Origin: Amycolatopsis orientalis DSM 40040 = KCTC 9412
GTDB taxonomy: Bacteria; Actinomycetota; Actinomycetes; Mycobacteriales; Pseudonocardiaceae
Assembly: GCF_000478275.1 (NCBI RefSeq)
Contig: NZ_ASJB01000055.1
Span: 120,386 to 184,385, forward strand
DNA: 64,000 nucleotides
Direction of reading: 5' to 3'
Below are positions 46,171-54,574 of this stretch, one piece after another; the stretch's first letter is position 1, and each line of letters opens with the position of its first letter. The notes beneath the pieces are model-generated. The model saw only the letters and a program-made list of their open reading frames with translations. It did no database searches and had not been told where the DNA came from. The position numbers and the translations under genes are program-made.

Positions 46171-47562
46171 GTGAACTGGACAGTGGACGTTCCCGTCGAC
46201 ACGCTCCCCGAATTGCCTCCTCTGCCGCCCGAGCTGCGCAACCGGCTCGACGACGCGCTCGCCCGGCCCGCCGCGCAGCAGCCCGAGTGGCCGGACCCCG
46301 AGCTGACGAAGCGGGTGCGCGGGGTGCTCGAAAGCGTGCCGCCGATCACCGTCCCCGCCGAGATCGACCGGCTCTCCGACCGGCTGGCCATGGTCGCCCG
46401 CGGCGAGGCGTTCCTGCTGCAGGGCGGTGACTGCGCGGAGACGTTCGAGTCGAACACCGAACCGCATATCCGCGCCAACCTGCGCACCCTGCTGCAGATG
46501 GCCGTCGTCCTCACCTACGGCGCGAGCCTCCCGGTGGTGAAGGTCGGCCGGATCGCCGGCCAGTACGCGAAGCCGCGTTCGGCGTCCACCGACGCCCTCG
46601 GCCTGCCGGTCTACCGCGGCGACATCATCAACTCGCTCGTCGCCAAGCCCGAACTGCGCGTGCCCGACCCCGGCCGGATGATCCGCGCCTACGCCAACGC
46701 GGGCGCCGCGATGAACCTCGTCCGCGCGCTGACCGGCGCCGGGATGGCGGATCTGCACCAGGTGCACGACTGGAACAAGGACTTCGTGAAGTCCTCGCCC
46801 GCCAGCGAGCGGTACGAGGCGCTGGCCTCGGAGATCGACCGGGGCCTGCGGTTCATGTCGGCCTGCGGTGTCACCGACTCCTCGCTGCAGTCCACCGAGA
46901 TCTTCGCCAGCCACGAGGCGCTGCTGCTCGACTACGAGCGCTCCATGCTGCGGATGGACCGCGCGGACGCGGCGAACCCCAAGCTGTACAACCTGTCCTC
47001 GCACTTCCTGTGGGTGGGCGAGCGGACCCGGCAGCTCGACGGCGCGCATATCGCGTTCGCCGAACTGCTGGCCAACCCGATCGGCCTCAAGATCGGCCCG
47101 ACGACCACGCCCGAGCAGGCCGTCGAGTACGTCCGGCGGCTCGACCCGCGCAACGAGCCCGGCAGGCTGACGCTGATCGCCCGGATGGGCAACGGCAAGG
47201 TCCGCGAGGTGCTGCCCGCGATCGTCGAGAAGGTCGAGGCGTCCGGGCACAAGGTCATCTGGCAGTGCGACCCGATGCACGGCAACACCCACGAATCCTC
47301 CACCGGGTACAAGACCCGGCACTTCGACCGGATCGTGGACGAGGTCCAGGGCTTCTTCGAGGTGCACCGCAAGCTCGGCACCTACCCGGGCGGCATCCAC
47401 GTGGAGCTGACCGGCGAGGACGTCACCGAATGCCTCGGTGGCGCGCAGGAGATCTCGGATCTGGACCTCTCGGGCCGGTACGAGACCGCCTGCGACCCGC
47501 GGCTGAACACGCAGCAGTCGCTGGAGCTGGCCTTCCTGGTCGCCGAGATGCTTCGCGGCTGA
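46171..47562 (+). CDS. aroG: 3-deoxy-7-phosphoheptulonate (DAHP) synthase, class II
   Basis: First enzyme of the shikimate pathway, condensing PEP and erythrose 4-phosphate. 463 residues, the plant/mycobacterial class II form. AFLLQGGDCAETFESN holds the metal-binding Cys, VKVGRIAGQYAKPRS binds PEP, WVGERTRQLDGAH, RMGNGKVREVLP and WQCDPMHGNTHES are conserved, and HVELTGEDVTECLGG holds the metal Glu. The family's N-terminal regulatory extension is present. It feeds the trp operon elsewhere in the window. The palindromic module lies just downstream. Confidence 0.96.
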   Translation: MNWTVDVPVDTLPELPPLPPELRNRLDDALARPAAQQPEWPDPELTKRVRGVLESVPPITVPAEIDRLSDRLAMVARGEAFLLQGGDCAETFESNTEPHIRANLRTLLQMAVVLTYGASLPVVKVGRIAGQYAKPRSASTDALGLPVYRGDIINSLVAKPELRVPDPGRMIRAYANAGAAMNLVRALTGAGMADLHQVHDWNKDFVKSSPASERYEALASEIDRGLRFMSACGVTDSSLQSTEIFASHEALLLDYERSMLRMDRADAANPKLYNLSSHFLWVGERTRQLDGAHIAFAELLANPIGLKIGPTTTPEQAVEYVRRLDPRNEPGRLTLIARMGNGKVREVLPAIVEKVEASGHKVIWQCDPMHGNTHESSTGYKTRHFDRIVDEVQGFFEVHRKLGTYPGGIHVELTGEDVTECLGGAQEISDLDLSGRYETACDPRLNTQQSLELAFLVAEMLRG

Positions 47563-47577
47563 CCTAGCCCCTACGCG

Positions 47578-47632
47578 CGCCATGAAAGGTCCTTTCCTTG
47601 CAAAATTTGCAAGGAAAGGACCTTTCATGGCG
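47578..47632. repeat. 55-bp perfect palindrome (module part B1, copy 2) after aroG
   Basis: Identical over its core to the palindrome at 36236-36292 (same arms, same GCAAAATTTGC centre); only the outermost bases differ. It sits between the convergent aroG and WS/DGAT genes. Confidence 0.85.
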
Positions 47633-47658
47633 TCTTTTCATCCTGGTTACGGCCCGGG

Positions 47659-47737
47659 GCTGAAGGGCGCTTTCCCCTCATCGCATGAAGGGAAAGCGCC
47701 CTTCGCCGCGTGAGATGAGGGGAAAGGGCCCTTCAGC
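47659..47737. repeat. Second palindromic element of the module (B2, copy 2)
   Basis: 23-base arms (47659-47681 and 47715-47737) pair with one mismatch; an inner stem (GAAGGG/CCCTTC) lies between them. It shares GCTGAAGGGC and CTTTCCCCTCAT with the element at 36329-36447. Likely part of a bidirectional terminator. Confidence 0.75.
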
Positions 47738-47787
47738 TAGGCGGACGGGGCTTGATCAGGTCGCGAGGGGAGCGGGGCACGACCCGC

Positions 47788-49107
47788 TCAAGCGGCGTCC
47801 AGCAACCGCGCGGCCGACTTGAGCACCCCGTCCCGCAGCGAGCCCACGTCCGGGACAGCCGCCCCGTTCGCCTGCAGTCCGATGTGGACCGAGTCGCGGT
47901 AGGTCGCCACCGCGATCCCGAGCGCCTGCCGCGGCGCCAGCGGCACGAACGGGTACACCCCTTCGAGCCGGGTCCCGTCCAGGGTGAGCCGGTTGGGCGG
48001 CACCGGCACCGTGGTCACCACGAGGTCGAACAGCAGCGGCGCGGCCAGCCCGGCGGCCCTGCTGCCGAGCCGGTGCAGCATCGGCGGCATCCGGTCGGCG
48101 AGCAGGGGGAACGCGCCGGCGCCACGGGCGGGACCGGCGGCCTTGTTCCGGCTCATCGCGCGCTGGACGGCCAGCAGCCGCTCCACCGGGTGGTCGAGGC
48201 CGACCGGGAGCTCGCAGAGGTACCCGGACAGCTTGTTGCCGCCCAGCTGCTCGGCGGACCGCCCGCGCACGCTGACCGGGATGAGCGCCCGCAGCGTCCG
48301 GTCGTCGGCGCGCTGGCCGCGGTTGATCATCCATTCGCGCAGCGCACCGGCGAGGATCGCCAGCACGACGTCGTTGGCGGTGCCGCCGTGGGCCCGGCGG
48401 ATCCGCCGGAGGTCGGCGGTGTCGAGCCGGGCGAAACCGAGCCGTCGTTCGGTCGACGGCGGCGCGCTGATCGGGGACAGCGGCGAGCGGGTCGCGCGGA
48501 CGACCGACGAGGCGATCCCGGCGGACTCCCCGGCCTGGGCCAGGGTGGCGCCGAGGACGTCCTTGACGGCGTCCACAGGGGAGCGTGGCGCGGGTGGCTC
48601 GGCGCCGCTGTGCGCCCGCCTGGGCGGGCGGGGGAGTTCGTCGAGCAGACCCGCGGCGACGGCGTACGCGCCCGCCCCGTCGGTGAGCGCGTGGTGCAGT
48701 TTCAGCAGCAGCGCGAACTCGCCGTCCGGCAGGCCGGTGACGAGTTGCAGGTCCCACAAGGGCTTTCCGGTGTCGAGCGGCCGTCCCATCCAGCGTGACG
48801 CGTGGGCGGACAGCGGGTCCGGTTCGTACAGGGAACTCAGGTGATGATGTGAAATATGTTCACTGGCAACGAAATCCGGGTCCTCGGCCCAGATCGCGGC
48901 GCCGGGTGGGAACAGCGCGGTGCGGGGGCGCTGGCGCAGCTTCGGGATGCGCGCGGCACGTTCGGCGAGCAACGCGATCAGCTTACGCGCGTGCACCTGC
49001 CCGTGCGGACGGAAGGTGACCACCGCGCCCATGTGCATGGGCGTCGTTTCGCTTTCCAGGCAAAGGAAAGCGACATCGAGTGCGCTCAGCTGGGGGCCTG
49101 ACATCAT
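47788..49107 (-). CDS. Wax ester synthase/diacylglycerol acyltransferase (WS/DGAT)
   Basis: Makes storage lipids by transferring acyl-CoA chains to diacylglycerol or long alcohols, at the membrane. The 439 residues contain the active motif HHALTDG (His138-His139...Asp143-Gly144) in LLLKLHHALTDGAGAYA. The N-terminus LSALDVAFLCLESETTPMHMG and the C-terminal TVPVPPNRLTLDGTRLEGVYPFVPL are typical. Start ATG 49107 with AGGAAAGG upstream; the adjacent ATG 49104 is possible. Such genes occur in many copies in triacylglycerol-storing actinobacteria. Confidence 0.93.
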   Translation of the reverse strand: MMSGPQLSALDVAFLCLESETTPMHMGAVVTFRPHGQVHARKLIALLAERAARIPKLRQRPRTALFPPGAAIWAEDPDFVASEHISHHHLSSLYEPDPLSAHASRWMGRPLDTGKPLWDLQLVTGLPDGEFALLLKLHHALTDGAGAYAVAAGLLDELPRPPRRAHSGAEPPAPRSPVDAVKDVLGATLAQAGESAGIASSVVRATRSPLSPISAPPSTERRLGFARLDTADLRRIRRAHGGTANDVVLAILAGALREWMINRGQRADDRTLRALIPVSVRGRSAEQLGGNKLSGYLCELPVGLDHPVERLLAVQRAMSRNKAAGPARGAGAFPLLADRMPPMLHRLGSRAAGLAAPLLFDLVVTTVPVPPNRLTLDGTRLEGVYPFVPLAPRQALGIAVATYRDSVHIGLQANGAAVPDVGSLRDGVLKSAARLLDAA

Positions 49108-49317
49108 CTGCCTTTCCTGGGTGCTCCGGGTATGGCACCCACTGCACCAGCCTGACATGACGGGCGGGTGGTCGTCATGTTTCGCGGGCGCTAACTACCG
49201 CTGGTTTCACTCGAACGATGGGATCATGTTCGGACATGGACCACCGCTCTGCGGCAGATGGTGGACAGGGGTGACTCGTTAGCGGATCATCCGAGGAAAC
49301 CGGCAGACTGCAGCACC

Positions 49318-49827
49318 ATGACCGACGAACCGAAGCGTCCCGAACCGCCGCTCACCGGCGACGAGCGCACCCAGCTGAACGGCTTCCTCGACTTCCTCCG
49401 CGCCACGGTCGTGTGGAAGTGTTCGGGCCTCACGGACGAGCAGGCCCGGCGCCGGCTCGTCCCCAGCGAACTGACCACCGTCGCCGGTCTGCTCGGGCAT
49501 CTGACCCTCGTCGAGCAGTACTGGTTCACCGTGGTGCTCGACGGCGCCGAGGACGTCTGGAAGGAGGCGCTGGAGGTCGATCCGGACGCCGAATTCCGGG
49601 TCGCCATGGAGACCCCGATCGAGCGGCTGATCGCCGCCTACGAGGCCGAGTGCGAACGAAGCCGCCAGGTCGTCGCCAGGATGGGGCTGGACGACGAGGT
49701 CGAGTTCCGGGGCGACCGCAAGGTCAACGTCCGGTTCGTGGTCACGCATATGATCGAGGAGACCGGCAGGCACGCCGGCCACCTCGACCTGCTGCGCGAA
49801 CTGATCGACGGGCTCACCGGGGAGTGA
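49318..49827 (+). CDS. DinB-like (DUF664) four-helix protein
   Basis: A 169-residue helical-bundle protein: LNGFLDFLRATVVWKCSGLTDEQARRRLVPSELTTVAGLLGHLTLVEQYWF, where the His is a metal ligand, and VRFVVTHMIEETGRHAGHLDLLRELIDG with two further His residues, making the three-His metal site of the DinB/YfiT fold. Relatives include thiol transferases using mycothiol or bacillithiol; the substrate here is unknown. Its 3' end overlaps the convergent DUF1295 gene by 14 bp. Confidence 0.88.
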   Translation: MTDEPKRPEPPLTGDERTQLNGFLDFLRATVVWKCSGLTDEQARRRLVPSELTTVAGLLGHLTLVEQYWFTVVLDGAEDVWKEALEVDPDAEFRVAMETPIERLIAAYEAECERSRQVVARMGLDDEVEFRGDRKVNVRFVVTHMIEETGRHAGHLDLLRELIDGLTGE

Positions 49828-50599
49828 CGCGGCGCGGGGGCAGCGGGAAGAACCCGCTGGTGCGTTCGACGTAGGTCGCGTATCCCGGCCGGGAGCGCCG
49901 CAATCCCTTTTCCAGCAAAGGTTTTCCGGTGCCCTTGGCCAGCGTGTACGTCATCGCGACCGGGGAGAGCACGGTCGCCGCCCCCGCCCAGCTCGAACAC
50001 GCGAGCAGGTAAAGGCCCCACCACACGCACGCGTCCCCGAAGTAGTTGGGATGCCGCGTGTACCGCCACAGCCCCTTGTCGAGCACCTTCCCCTTGTTGT
50101 CCGGATCGGCCTTGAACCGGCGCAACTGCTCGTCGCCGACCGTCTCGAACCCGAAGCCGACCAGCCACACCGCGACGCCGATCCAGGCCGTCACGCCGAA
50201 GGAATCGCCGTACATCGCGAACTGGACCGGCAGCGACACGAACCAGAGCACCACCGCCTGCACCAGGTACACGCGGACGAACAGCTTGAGCGCCGGATTC
50301 TCCCCGGCGCGCTCCGCCATCCGCACGTAACGCGGGTCTTCGGGCAGCTTGTGGTTGCGCAGATGAAGGTGCACGCCGAGGCGGACACCCCAGACGGCGG
50401 TCAGCAGCGCCGCGACGACTCGCAGTGCCGTCGAACCGTCCCCGAGCGGGGCCGCGACGAGCGCGACGAGCGCGAAGCCCGGCCCCCAGAACGTGTCGAT
50501 GGTGTCGTACCGCCCCCGCGCCCGTGCGATGCCGAAGGTGACGACGACGGCCAGCAACGTGACGGCGGCGGTGACGAGCAGCGTTCCCCCCAACGGCAT
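49814..50599 (-). CDS. DUF1295 membrane protein (steroid-reductase-like fold)
   Basis: 261 residues with about six helices. The C-terminal RRFKADPDNKGKVLDKGLWRYTRHPNYFGDACVWWGLYLLA is the DUF1295/ICMT-type cofactor-binding signature, and a terminal YVERTSGFFPLPPR follows. The mycobacterial homologue lies in the sigK locus (Rv0446c), next to ufaA1, as here. The ATG directly follows the stop of the cyclopropane synthase gene, so translation is coupled. Possible role: reduction of an unsaturated lipid; not shown. Confidence 0.88.
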   Translation of the reverse strand: MPLGGTLLVTAAVTLLAVVVTFGIARARGRYDTIDTFWGPGFALVALVAAPLGDGSTALRVVAALLTAVWGVRLGVHLHLRNHKLPEDPRYVRMAERAGENPALKLFVRVYLVQAVVLWFVSLPVQFAMYGDSFGVTAWIGVAVWLVGFGFETVGDEQLRRFKADPDNKGKVLDKGLWRYTRHPNYFGDACVWWGLYLLACSSWAGAATVLSPVAMTYTLAKGTGKPLLEKGLRRSRPGYATYVERTSGFFPLPPRRVTPR

Positions 50600-51871
50600 C
50601 TAGGACCACTCCCGGGTGGCGGGCAGCGCGCTCAAGCCGTGCTCGGACGGCCGGACGGCGAGGATCTGGTCCACGCCCATCCGGTTCTCCTCGAAGGCGA
50701 GCGCGCCGCCGACCAGGTAGAGCCGCCAGACCCGCGCGCCCGATTCACCGATCAGCGACACGACGTCGTCCCAGTTGCCCTCGAGTGTTTTCTCCCATGC
50801 CCGGACCGTACGCACATAATGCTCGCGGAGCGCGTGGACGTCGCGGATCTCGAAGCCCGCGGTCTCCAGATGCCCGAGCGTGCGGCTCAGCGGCCGCATC
50901 GTCATGTCGGGGGCGATGTAGCGCTCGATGAACGCGCCACCGCCCGGCGCCACCGCGCCGCGGGACATCTGCTGCAGGACCAGCCGTCCGGTCGGCCGGA
51001 GCATCCGGAACAGCGTCCGCGTGTACTCGGGATAGTTCTGCTCGCCGACGTGCTCACCCATCTCGATGGAGGCGACGGCGTCGAACGGCTCGTCGGTCAG
51101 TTCCCGGTAGTCCTGCCTGCGGACTTCGACGCGTTCCTCCAGGTCGTGCTGGACGAGACGGCCGCGGATGTGCTGCCGCTGTTCCGCCGAGAGCGTGATG
51201 CCGACGGCGTGCACCCCGTGATGTTTCGCCGCGTGCACCAGCAGCGAGCCCCAGCCGCAGCCGACGTCGAGCAGCCGCATCCCCGGCCGGAGGCCGAGCT
51301 TGCGGCAGATCAGTTCGAGCTTGTCCCACTGGGCCTGCTCCAGGTCGTAGCCGTCCTCGTCGGAGGTCCAGTACCCGGACGAGTAGGCCATCGATTCGTC
51401 GAGCAGCAGCTGGTAGAAGGCGTTGCCGAGGTCGTAGTGATGCGCGATCGCGGACTTGTCCCGGCGCAGGCTGTGCAGTGCCCCGGACAGCCGCGCCTCC
51501 TCGGCCGGCGGTTTGGGCGGCGGCCCGACGACGCCGAGACCGACCGCGATCCGGAGCGCTTCGGCCCACTCGCGGGGGCCGAGCGCGGCACCGCGGACGG
51601 CGCCCGATCGGGTCAGCGCCCAGATCCGGCGGAATCCGTCGGCGAGATCGCCTTCGACGTCGAGATCACCGGAGACGTAGGCCCTGGCGAGGCCCAATTC
51701 GCCGGGGGCGTACAGGAGACGGCGCAGGGCCCGCCGGTTCCGGAGCACCACGGTCGGCGCATCCGGGGGACCGGCGCGTACGCCGTCCCACGTACGGAGA
51801 CCGACCGGGAGTGAGCCGCCGAGCAGCCGCTCGACGAACGGGACCAGACGGGAGGCGGGACTGTTCGGCAT
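50600..51871 (-). CDS. Cyclopropane/tuberculostearic fatty-acid synthase family methyltransferase (UfaA1-like)
   Basis: SAM-dependent methyltransferase modifying double bonds in phospholipid acyl chains. About 423 residues from ATG 51871. An N-terminal lipid-binding domain (to about 140) is followed by AIAHHYDLGNAFYQLLLDESMAYSSGYW and the SAM site RLLDVGCGWGSLLVHAAKHHG, then FDAVASIEMGEHVG and QQMSRGAVAPGGGAFIERYIAPDM. I prefer ATG 51871 over ATG 51880 because a SigK-type promoter would start transcription there. Homologue in mycobacteria: ufaA1 (Rv0447c), in the sigK locus. Confidence 0.9.
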   Translation of the reverse strand: MPNSPASRLVPFVERLLGGSLPVGLRTWDGVRAGPPDAPTVVLRNRRALRRLLYAPGELGLARAYVSGDLDVEGDLADGFRRIWALTRSGAVRGAALGPREWAEALRIAVGLGVVGPPPKPPAEEARLSGALHSLRRDKSAIAHHYDLGNAFYQLLLDESMAYSSGYWTSDEDGYDLEQAQWDKLELICRKLGLRPGMRLLDVGCGWGSLLVHAAKHHGVHAVGITLSAEQRQHIRGRLVQHDLEERVEVRRQDYRELTDEPFDAVASIEMGEHVGEQNYPEYTRTLFRMLRPTGRLVLQQMSRGAVAPGGGAFIERYIAPDMTMRPLSRTLGHLETAGFEIRDVHALREHYVRTVRAWEKTLEGNWDDVVSLIGESGARVWRLYLVGGALAFEENRMGVDQILAVRPSEHGLSALPATREWS

Positions 51872-51879
51872 AGTCGTCA

Positions 51880-51905
51880 TTCGGCCCCGGACAGGAAAAG
51901 GATGG
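51880..51905 (-). promoter_or_regulatory. Candidate SigK promoter for the cyclopropane synthase operon
   Basis: On the minus strand CCATCC (51905-51900), a 16-base spacer, CGAA (51883-51880), then eight bases to ATG 51871. CCATCC equals the -35 reported for mycobacterial SigK. The spacing and -10 are the same as in the divergent promoter at 51933-51959. Confidence 0.6.
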
Positions 51906-51932
51906 GTCGGAAGATGCCCTGGTTCACCCGGT

Positions 51933-51959
51933 CCAATCCGGCCCGCGTCCTGTTCCGAA
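51933..51959 (+). promoter_or_regulatory. Candidate SigK promoter for the FAD gene-sigK operon
   Basis: CCAATCC (51933-51939), a 16-base spacer, CGAA (51956-51959), then eight bases to GTG 51968. It mirrors the divergent promoter for the cyclopropane synthase, implying that SigK activates its own operon and a leaderless start at 51968. Confidence 0.55.
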
Positions 51960-51967
51960 TCCCTCTC

Positions 51968-53236
51968 GTGCACACCAAGGGTCAACGCATCGGAGTCATC
52001 GGCAGCGGCGTCGCCGGGCTCACGGCCGCCTATCTGCTGCAACGCCGCCACGAAGTGCTGCTGTTCGAAGCCGACGACAGGCTCGGCGGGCACGCGCACA
52101 CCCACGACGTCCCGAGCGCGCACGGCGGCACCGTCGGCGTCGACTCCGGGTTCATCGTGCACAACGAGCGCACCTACCCGAACCTGCTCCGCCTGTTCGC
52201 CGAACTGGGCGTCGCCACCCGCGACACCGAGATGTCGATGAGCATCCGCTGCGACGGCTGCGGTCTCCAGTACGCCGGCGCCAAGGGGCTCAAGGGCCTG
52301 TTCGCCCAGCCGCGCAACGTCACCCGCGGGCGCTACCTGCGGATGCTCGCCGACGTCAAGCGCTTCCACCTGCACGCGAAACGCGTCCTCGACTCGCCCG
52401 AGGCGGGCGATGTCACGCTCGGCGCGTTCCTCGCGATCGGCGGGTACACGAAGTACTTCGTCAACCACTTCATGCTCCCGGTCGTTTCGACCGTCTGGTC
52501 GGCGGACCGGAACGACACGCTCAGGTATCCCGCGCGCTACCTGTTCGAGTTCCTGCGCAACCACGGGATGCTGTCGGTCGGGGGATCCCCGAGCTGGCGC
52601 ACCGTCGTCGGCGGCTCCCGCGAGTATGTCGAGCGGGCGGCCAAGCAGCTGACCGCCGTGCACCTGTCGACGCCGGTCCGCTCGGTCAAGCGCACCGCGC
52701 GGGGGATCGAGATCCGCGACGACGCCGACACCCGGCACCGGGTCGACAAGGTCGTACTGGCCACGCACGCGGATCAGGCGCTGAAGCTGCTCGAGTCGCC
52801 GACCGACGCCGAACGCGAAGTCCTCGGCTCGTTCCGGTACTCCAGCAACGAGGCGTGGCTGCACACCGACACCGGCGTGCTCCCGACGGCGGAATCCGCG
52901 CGGGCGGGCTGGAACTACGCCACCCCCGCCTGCGGCGCGGACAACGGCGCCGTCCAGGTGTCCTACGACATGAACCGCCTGATGCGGCTCGACGAGCCGA
53001 CCGGCTACGTCGTCACGCTCAACCCCGGCACCGCCCCCGACGACGGGTCGGTGCTGGCCAAGATGACCTACGAACACCCCGTGTACACGCCGGAATCCGT
53101 CGCCGCGGGGCGTCGCCTGCCCGAGCTCAACGACGACGTGATCGCTTTCGCCGGCGCGTACCACGGCTGGGGGTTCCACGAGGACGGCTGCGCGTCCGGC
53201 GTCCGCGCGGCCGAGAACTTCGGGGTGCGATGGTGA
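51968..53236 (+). CDS. FAD-dependent oxidoreductase (amine-oxidase-like) of the sigK locus
   Basis: About 422 residues from GTG 51968. The dinucleotide motif RIGVIGSGVAGLTAAYLLQRRHEVLLFEADDRLGGHAHTH, read in two parts, binds FAD. GVDSGFIVHNERTYPNLLRLFAELGV, WRTVVGGSREYVERA and the C-terminal FAGAYHGWGFHEDGCASGVRAAE are typical of the family that includes Rv0449c. It is found with cyclopropane synthase and DUF1365 genes in many bacteria and is probably involved in fatty-acid modification. ATG 51902 or 51914 would give a longer protein but would overlap the promoter. Confidence 0.88.
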   Translation: MHTKGQRIGVIGSGVAGLTAAYLLQRRHEVLLFEADDRLGGHAHTHDVPSAHGGTVGVDSGFIVHNERTYPNLLRLFAELGVATRDTEMSMSIRCDGCGLQYAGAKGLKGLFAQPRNVTRGRYLRMLADVKRFHLHAKRVLDSPEAGDVTLGAFLAIGGYTKYFVNHFMLPVVSTVWSADRNDTLRYPARYLFEFLRNHGMLSVGGSPSWRTVVGGSREYVERAAKQLTAVHLSTPVRSVKRTARGIEIRDDADTRHRVDKVVLATHADQALKLLESPTDAEREVLGSFRYSSNEAWLHTDTGVLPTAESARAGWNYATPACGADNGAVQVSYDMNRLMRLDEPTGYVVTLNPGTAPDDGSVLAKMTYEHPVYTPESVAAGRRLPELNDDVIAFAGAYHGWGFHEDGCASGVRAAENFGVRW

Positions 53237-53970
53237 CCGTCATGGCCGTGCTCTACGACGCCACGGTGGCGCATGTCCGGCGCAACGACCCGCCGATCTC
53301 GTTCGCGCACCGCGTCTACCTGTGGTTCATCGACCTCGACAAGCCGCCGAAGCTTCCGTGGTGGCTGCGTCCCTTCGCCCGGTTCGATCCGCGAGACCAC
53401 TTCGCGCCCGACGACACCTCCAGCATCCGGTCCAAATTGGACCGCTGGCTCGCCGCGCGCGGGGTCGACCTGCGGGGCGGCCGGGTCCACATGCTCGCCG
53501 GAGCGCGCATGCTCGGCCACGCCTTCAACCCGATCACCCTCTACTGGTGCCACCGGCCCGACGGCGAACTCGAATGCGTCGTCGCGGAGGTCCACAACAC
53601 CTACGGCGGCAGGCACGCGTACCTCCTGCGTCCCGACGCCGACGGGAACGCGCACGCCGACAAGGAGTTCTACGTGTCGCCGTTCCAGTCGATGGACGGC
53701 GAGTACCGGATGCAGGTGCCGCGGCCGGAGTCGCTGCTGTCGGTCAAGATCGCCCTCCAGCAGGGCGGGCGGACCCCGCTCACGGCGTCGTTGCGCGGTG
53801 TGCGGCGGCCGGCCACCACCAAGTGGCTGGCGCATCTGCTGCTCACCCGTCCGCTCATGCCGCACCGGGTCTCCGCGCTGATCCGGCGGCACGGGGTCAA
53901 ACTGTGGTTGAAGAAGGCACCGCTGACCCCTCGCACACCGCAGACCGCCGGAGGCAGACTTGATGGATGA
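53230..53970 (+). CDS. DUF1365 protein of the sigK locus
   Basis: 246 residues. The DUF1365 hallmarks are VLYDATVAHVRRNDPPISFAHRVYLWFIDLD at the start, HMLAGARMLGHAFNPITLYWCHRPDGELECVVAEVHNTYGGRHAYLL in the middle, and KEFYVSPFQSMDGEYRMQV. The family co-occurs with the FAD protein and cyclopropane synthases and may help place or modify the methylated lipid. The mechanism is unknown. The ATG overlaps the end of the FAD gene by 7 bp, and sigK starts inside its last codons. Confidence 0.9.
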   Translation: MVTVMAVLYDATVAHVRRNDPPISFAHRVYLWFIDLDKPPKLPWWLRPFARFDPRDHFAPDDTSSIRSKLDRWLAARGVDLRGGRVHMLAGARMLGHAFNPITLYWCHRPDGELECVVAEVHNTYGGRHAYLLRPDADGNAHADKEFYVSPFQSMDGEYRMQVPRPESLLSVKIALQQGGRTPLTASLRGVRRPATTKWLAHLLLTRPLMPHRVSALIRRHGVKLWLKKAPLTPRTPQTAGGRLDG

Positions 53971-54574
53971 ATCGGCACGTCCGCGCCGGATGGCGCCCGT
54001 TCCCGGAACGGGCGGCGAACCGGCAGGGCCGACGGCCGAGGATCTGCTCGTCCGGGTGGCCAAGGGGGACGAGCGGGCCTTCGACGCGCTGTACGACCAG
54101 CTCGCCGGACCGATCCTCGGCCTGGTGCGGCGGATCCTCCGCGACGCCGCACAGTCCGAAGAGGTCACTCAGGAGGTCATGGTCGAGCTGTGGCGCACGG
54201 CCGCGCGGTACTCGCCGGAGCGGGGGAGCGCGTTGAACTGGGCCATGACGCTCGCGCACCGCCGCGCCGTCGACCGCGTCCGCTCGGCACGGGCCAGTTC
54301 CGACCGCGAGGTCAAGGCGACCTTCGAGGCCGCCCGCGCGAGGCCCTTCGACGAGGTGGCCGAGGCCGTCGCGGCCCGCTGGGAACGTTCGCAGGTGCGC
54401 CGCTGCCTGACCAGCTTGACCGAGCTGCAACGGGAATCGGTGTTGCTCGCCTACTACCAGGGGTACACCTATCGCGAGGTCGCAGAGGTGCTGCAGACCC
54501 CGCACGGGACCATCAAGACTCGACTCCGGGACGGCCTGATCAGGCTCCGGGACTGTTTGGGGGTGACGGCATGA
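53963..54574 (+). CDS. sigK: ECF RNA polymerase sigma factor SigK
   Basis: A 203-residue ECF sigma factor. Region 2: LLVRVAKGDERAFDALYDQLAGPILGLVRRILRDAAQSEEVTQEVMVELWR; region 4: CLTSLTELQRESVLLAYYQGYTYREVAEVLQTPHGTIKTRLRDGLIRLRDCL. With the neighbours DUF1365, FAD gene, cyclopropane synthase and rskA this is the SigK type. ATG 53963 has GGAGG eight bases upstream. It is coupled to rskA by ATGA. The expected trigger is a redox or envelope signal sensed by RskA. Confidence 0.93.
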   Translation: MDESARPRRMAPVPGTGGEPAGPTAEDLLVRVAKGDERAFDALYDQLAGPILGLVRRILRDAAQSEEVTQEVMVELWRTAARYSPERGSALNWAMTLAHRRAVDRVRSARASSDREVKATFEAARARPFDEVAEAVAARWERSQVRRCLTSLTELQRESVLLAYYQGYTYREVAEVLQTPHGTIKTRLRDGLIRLRDCLGVTA

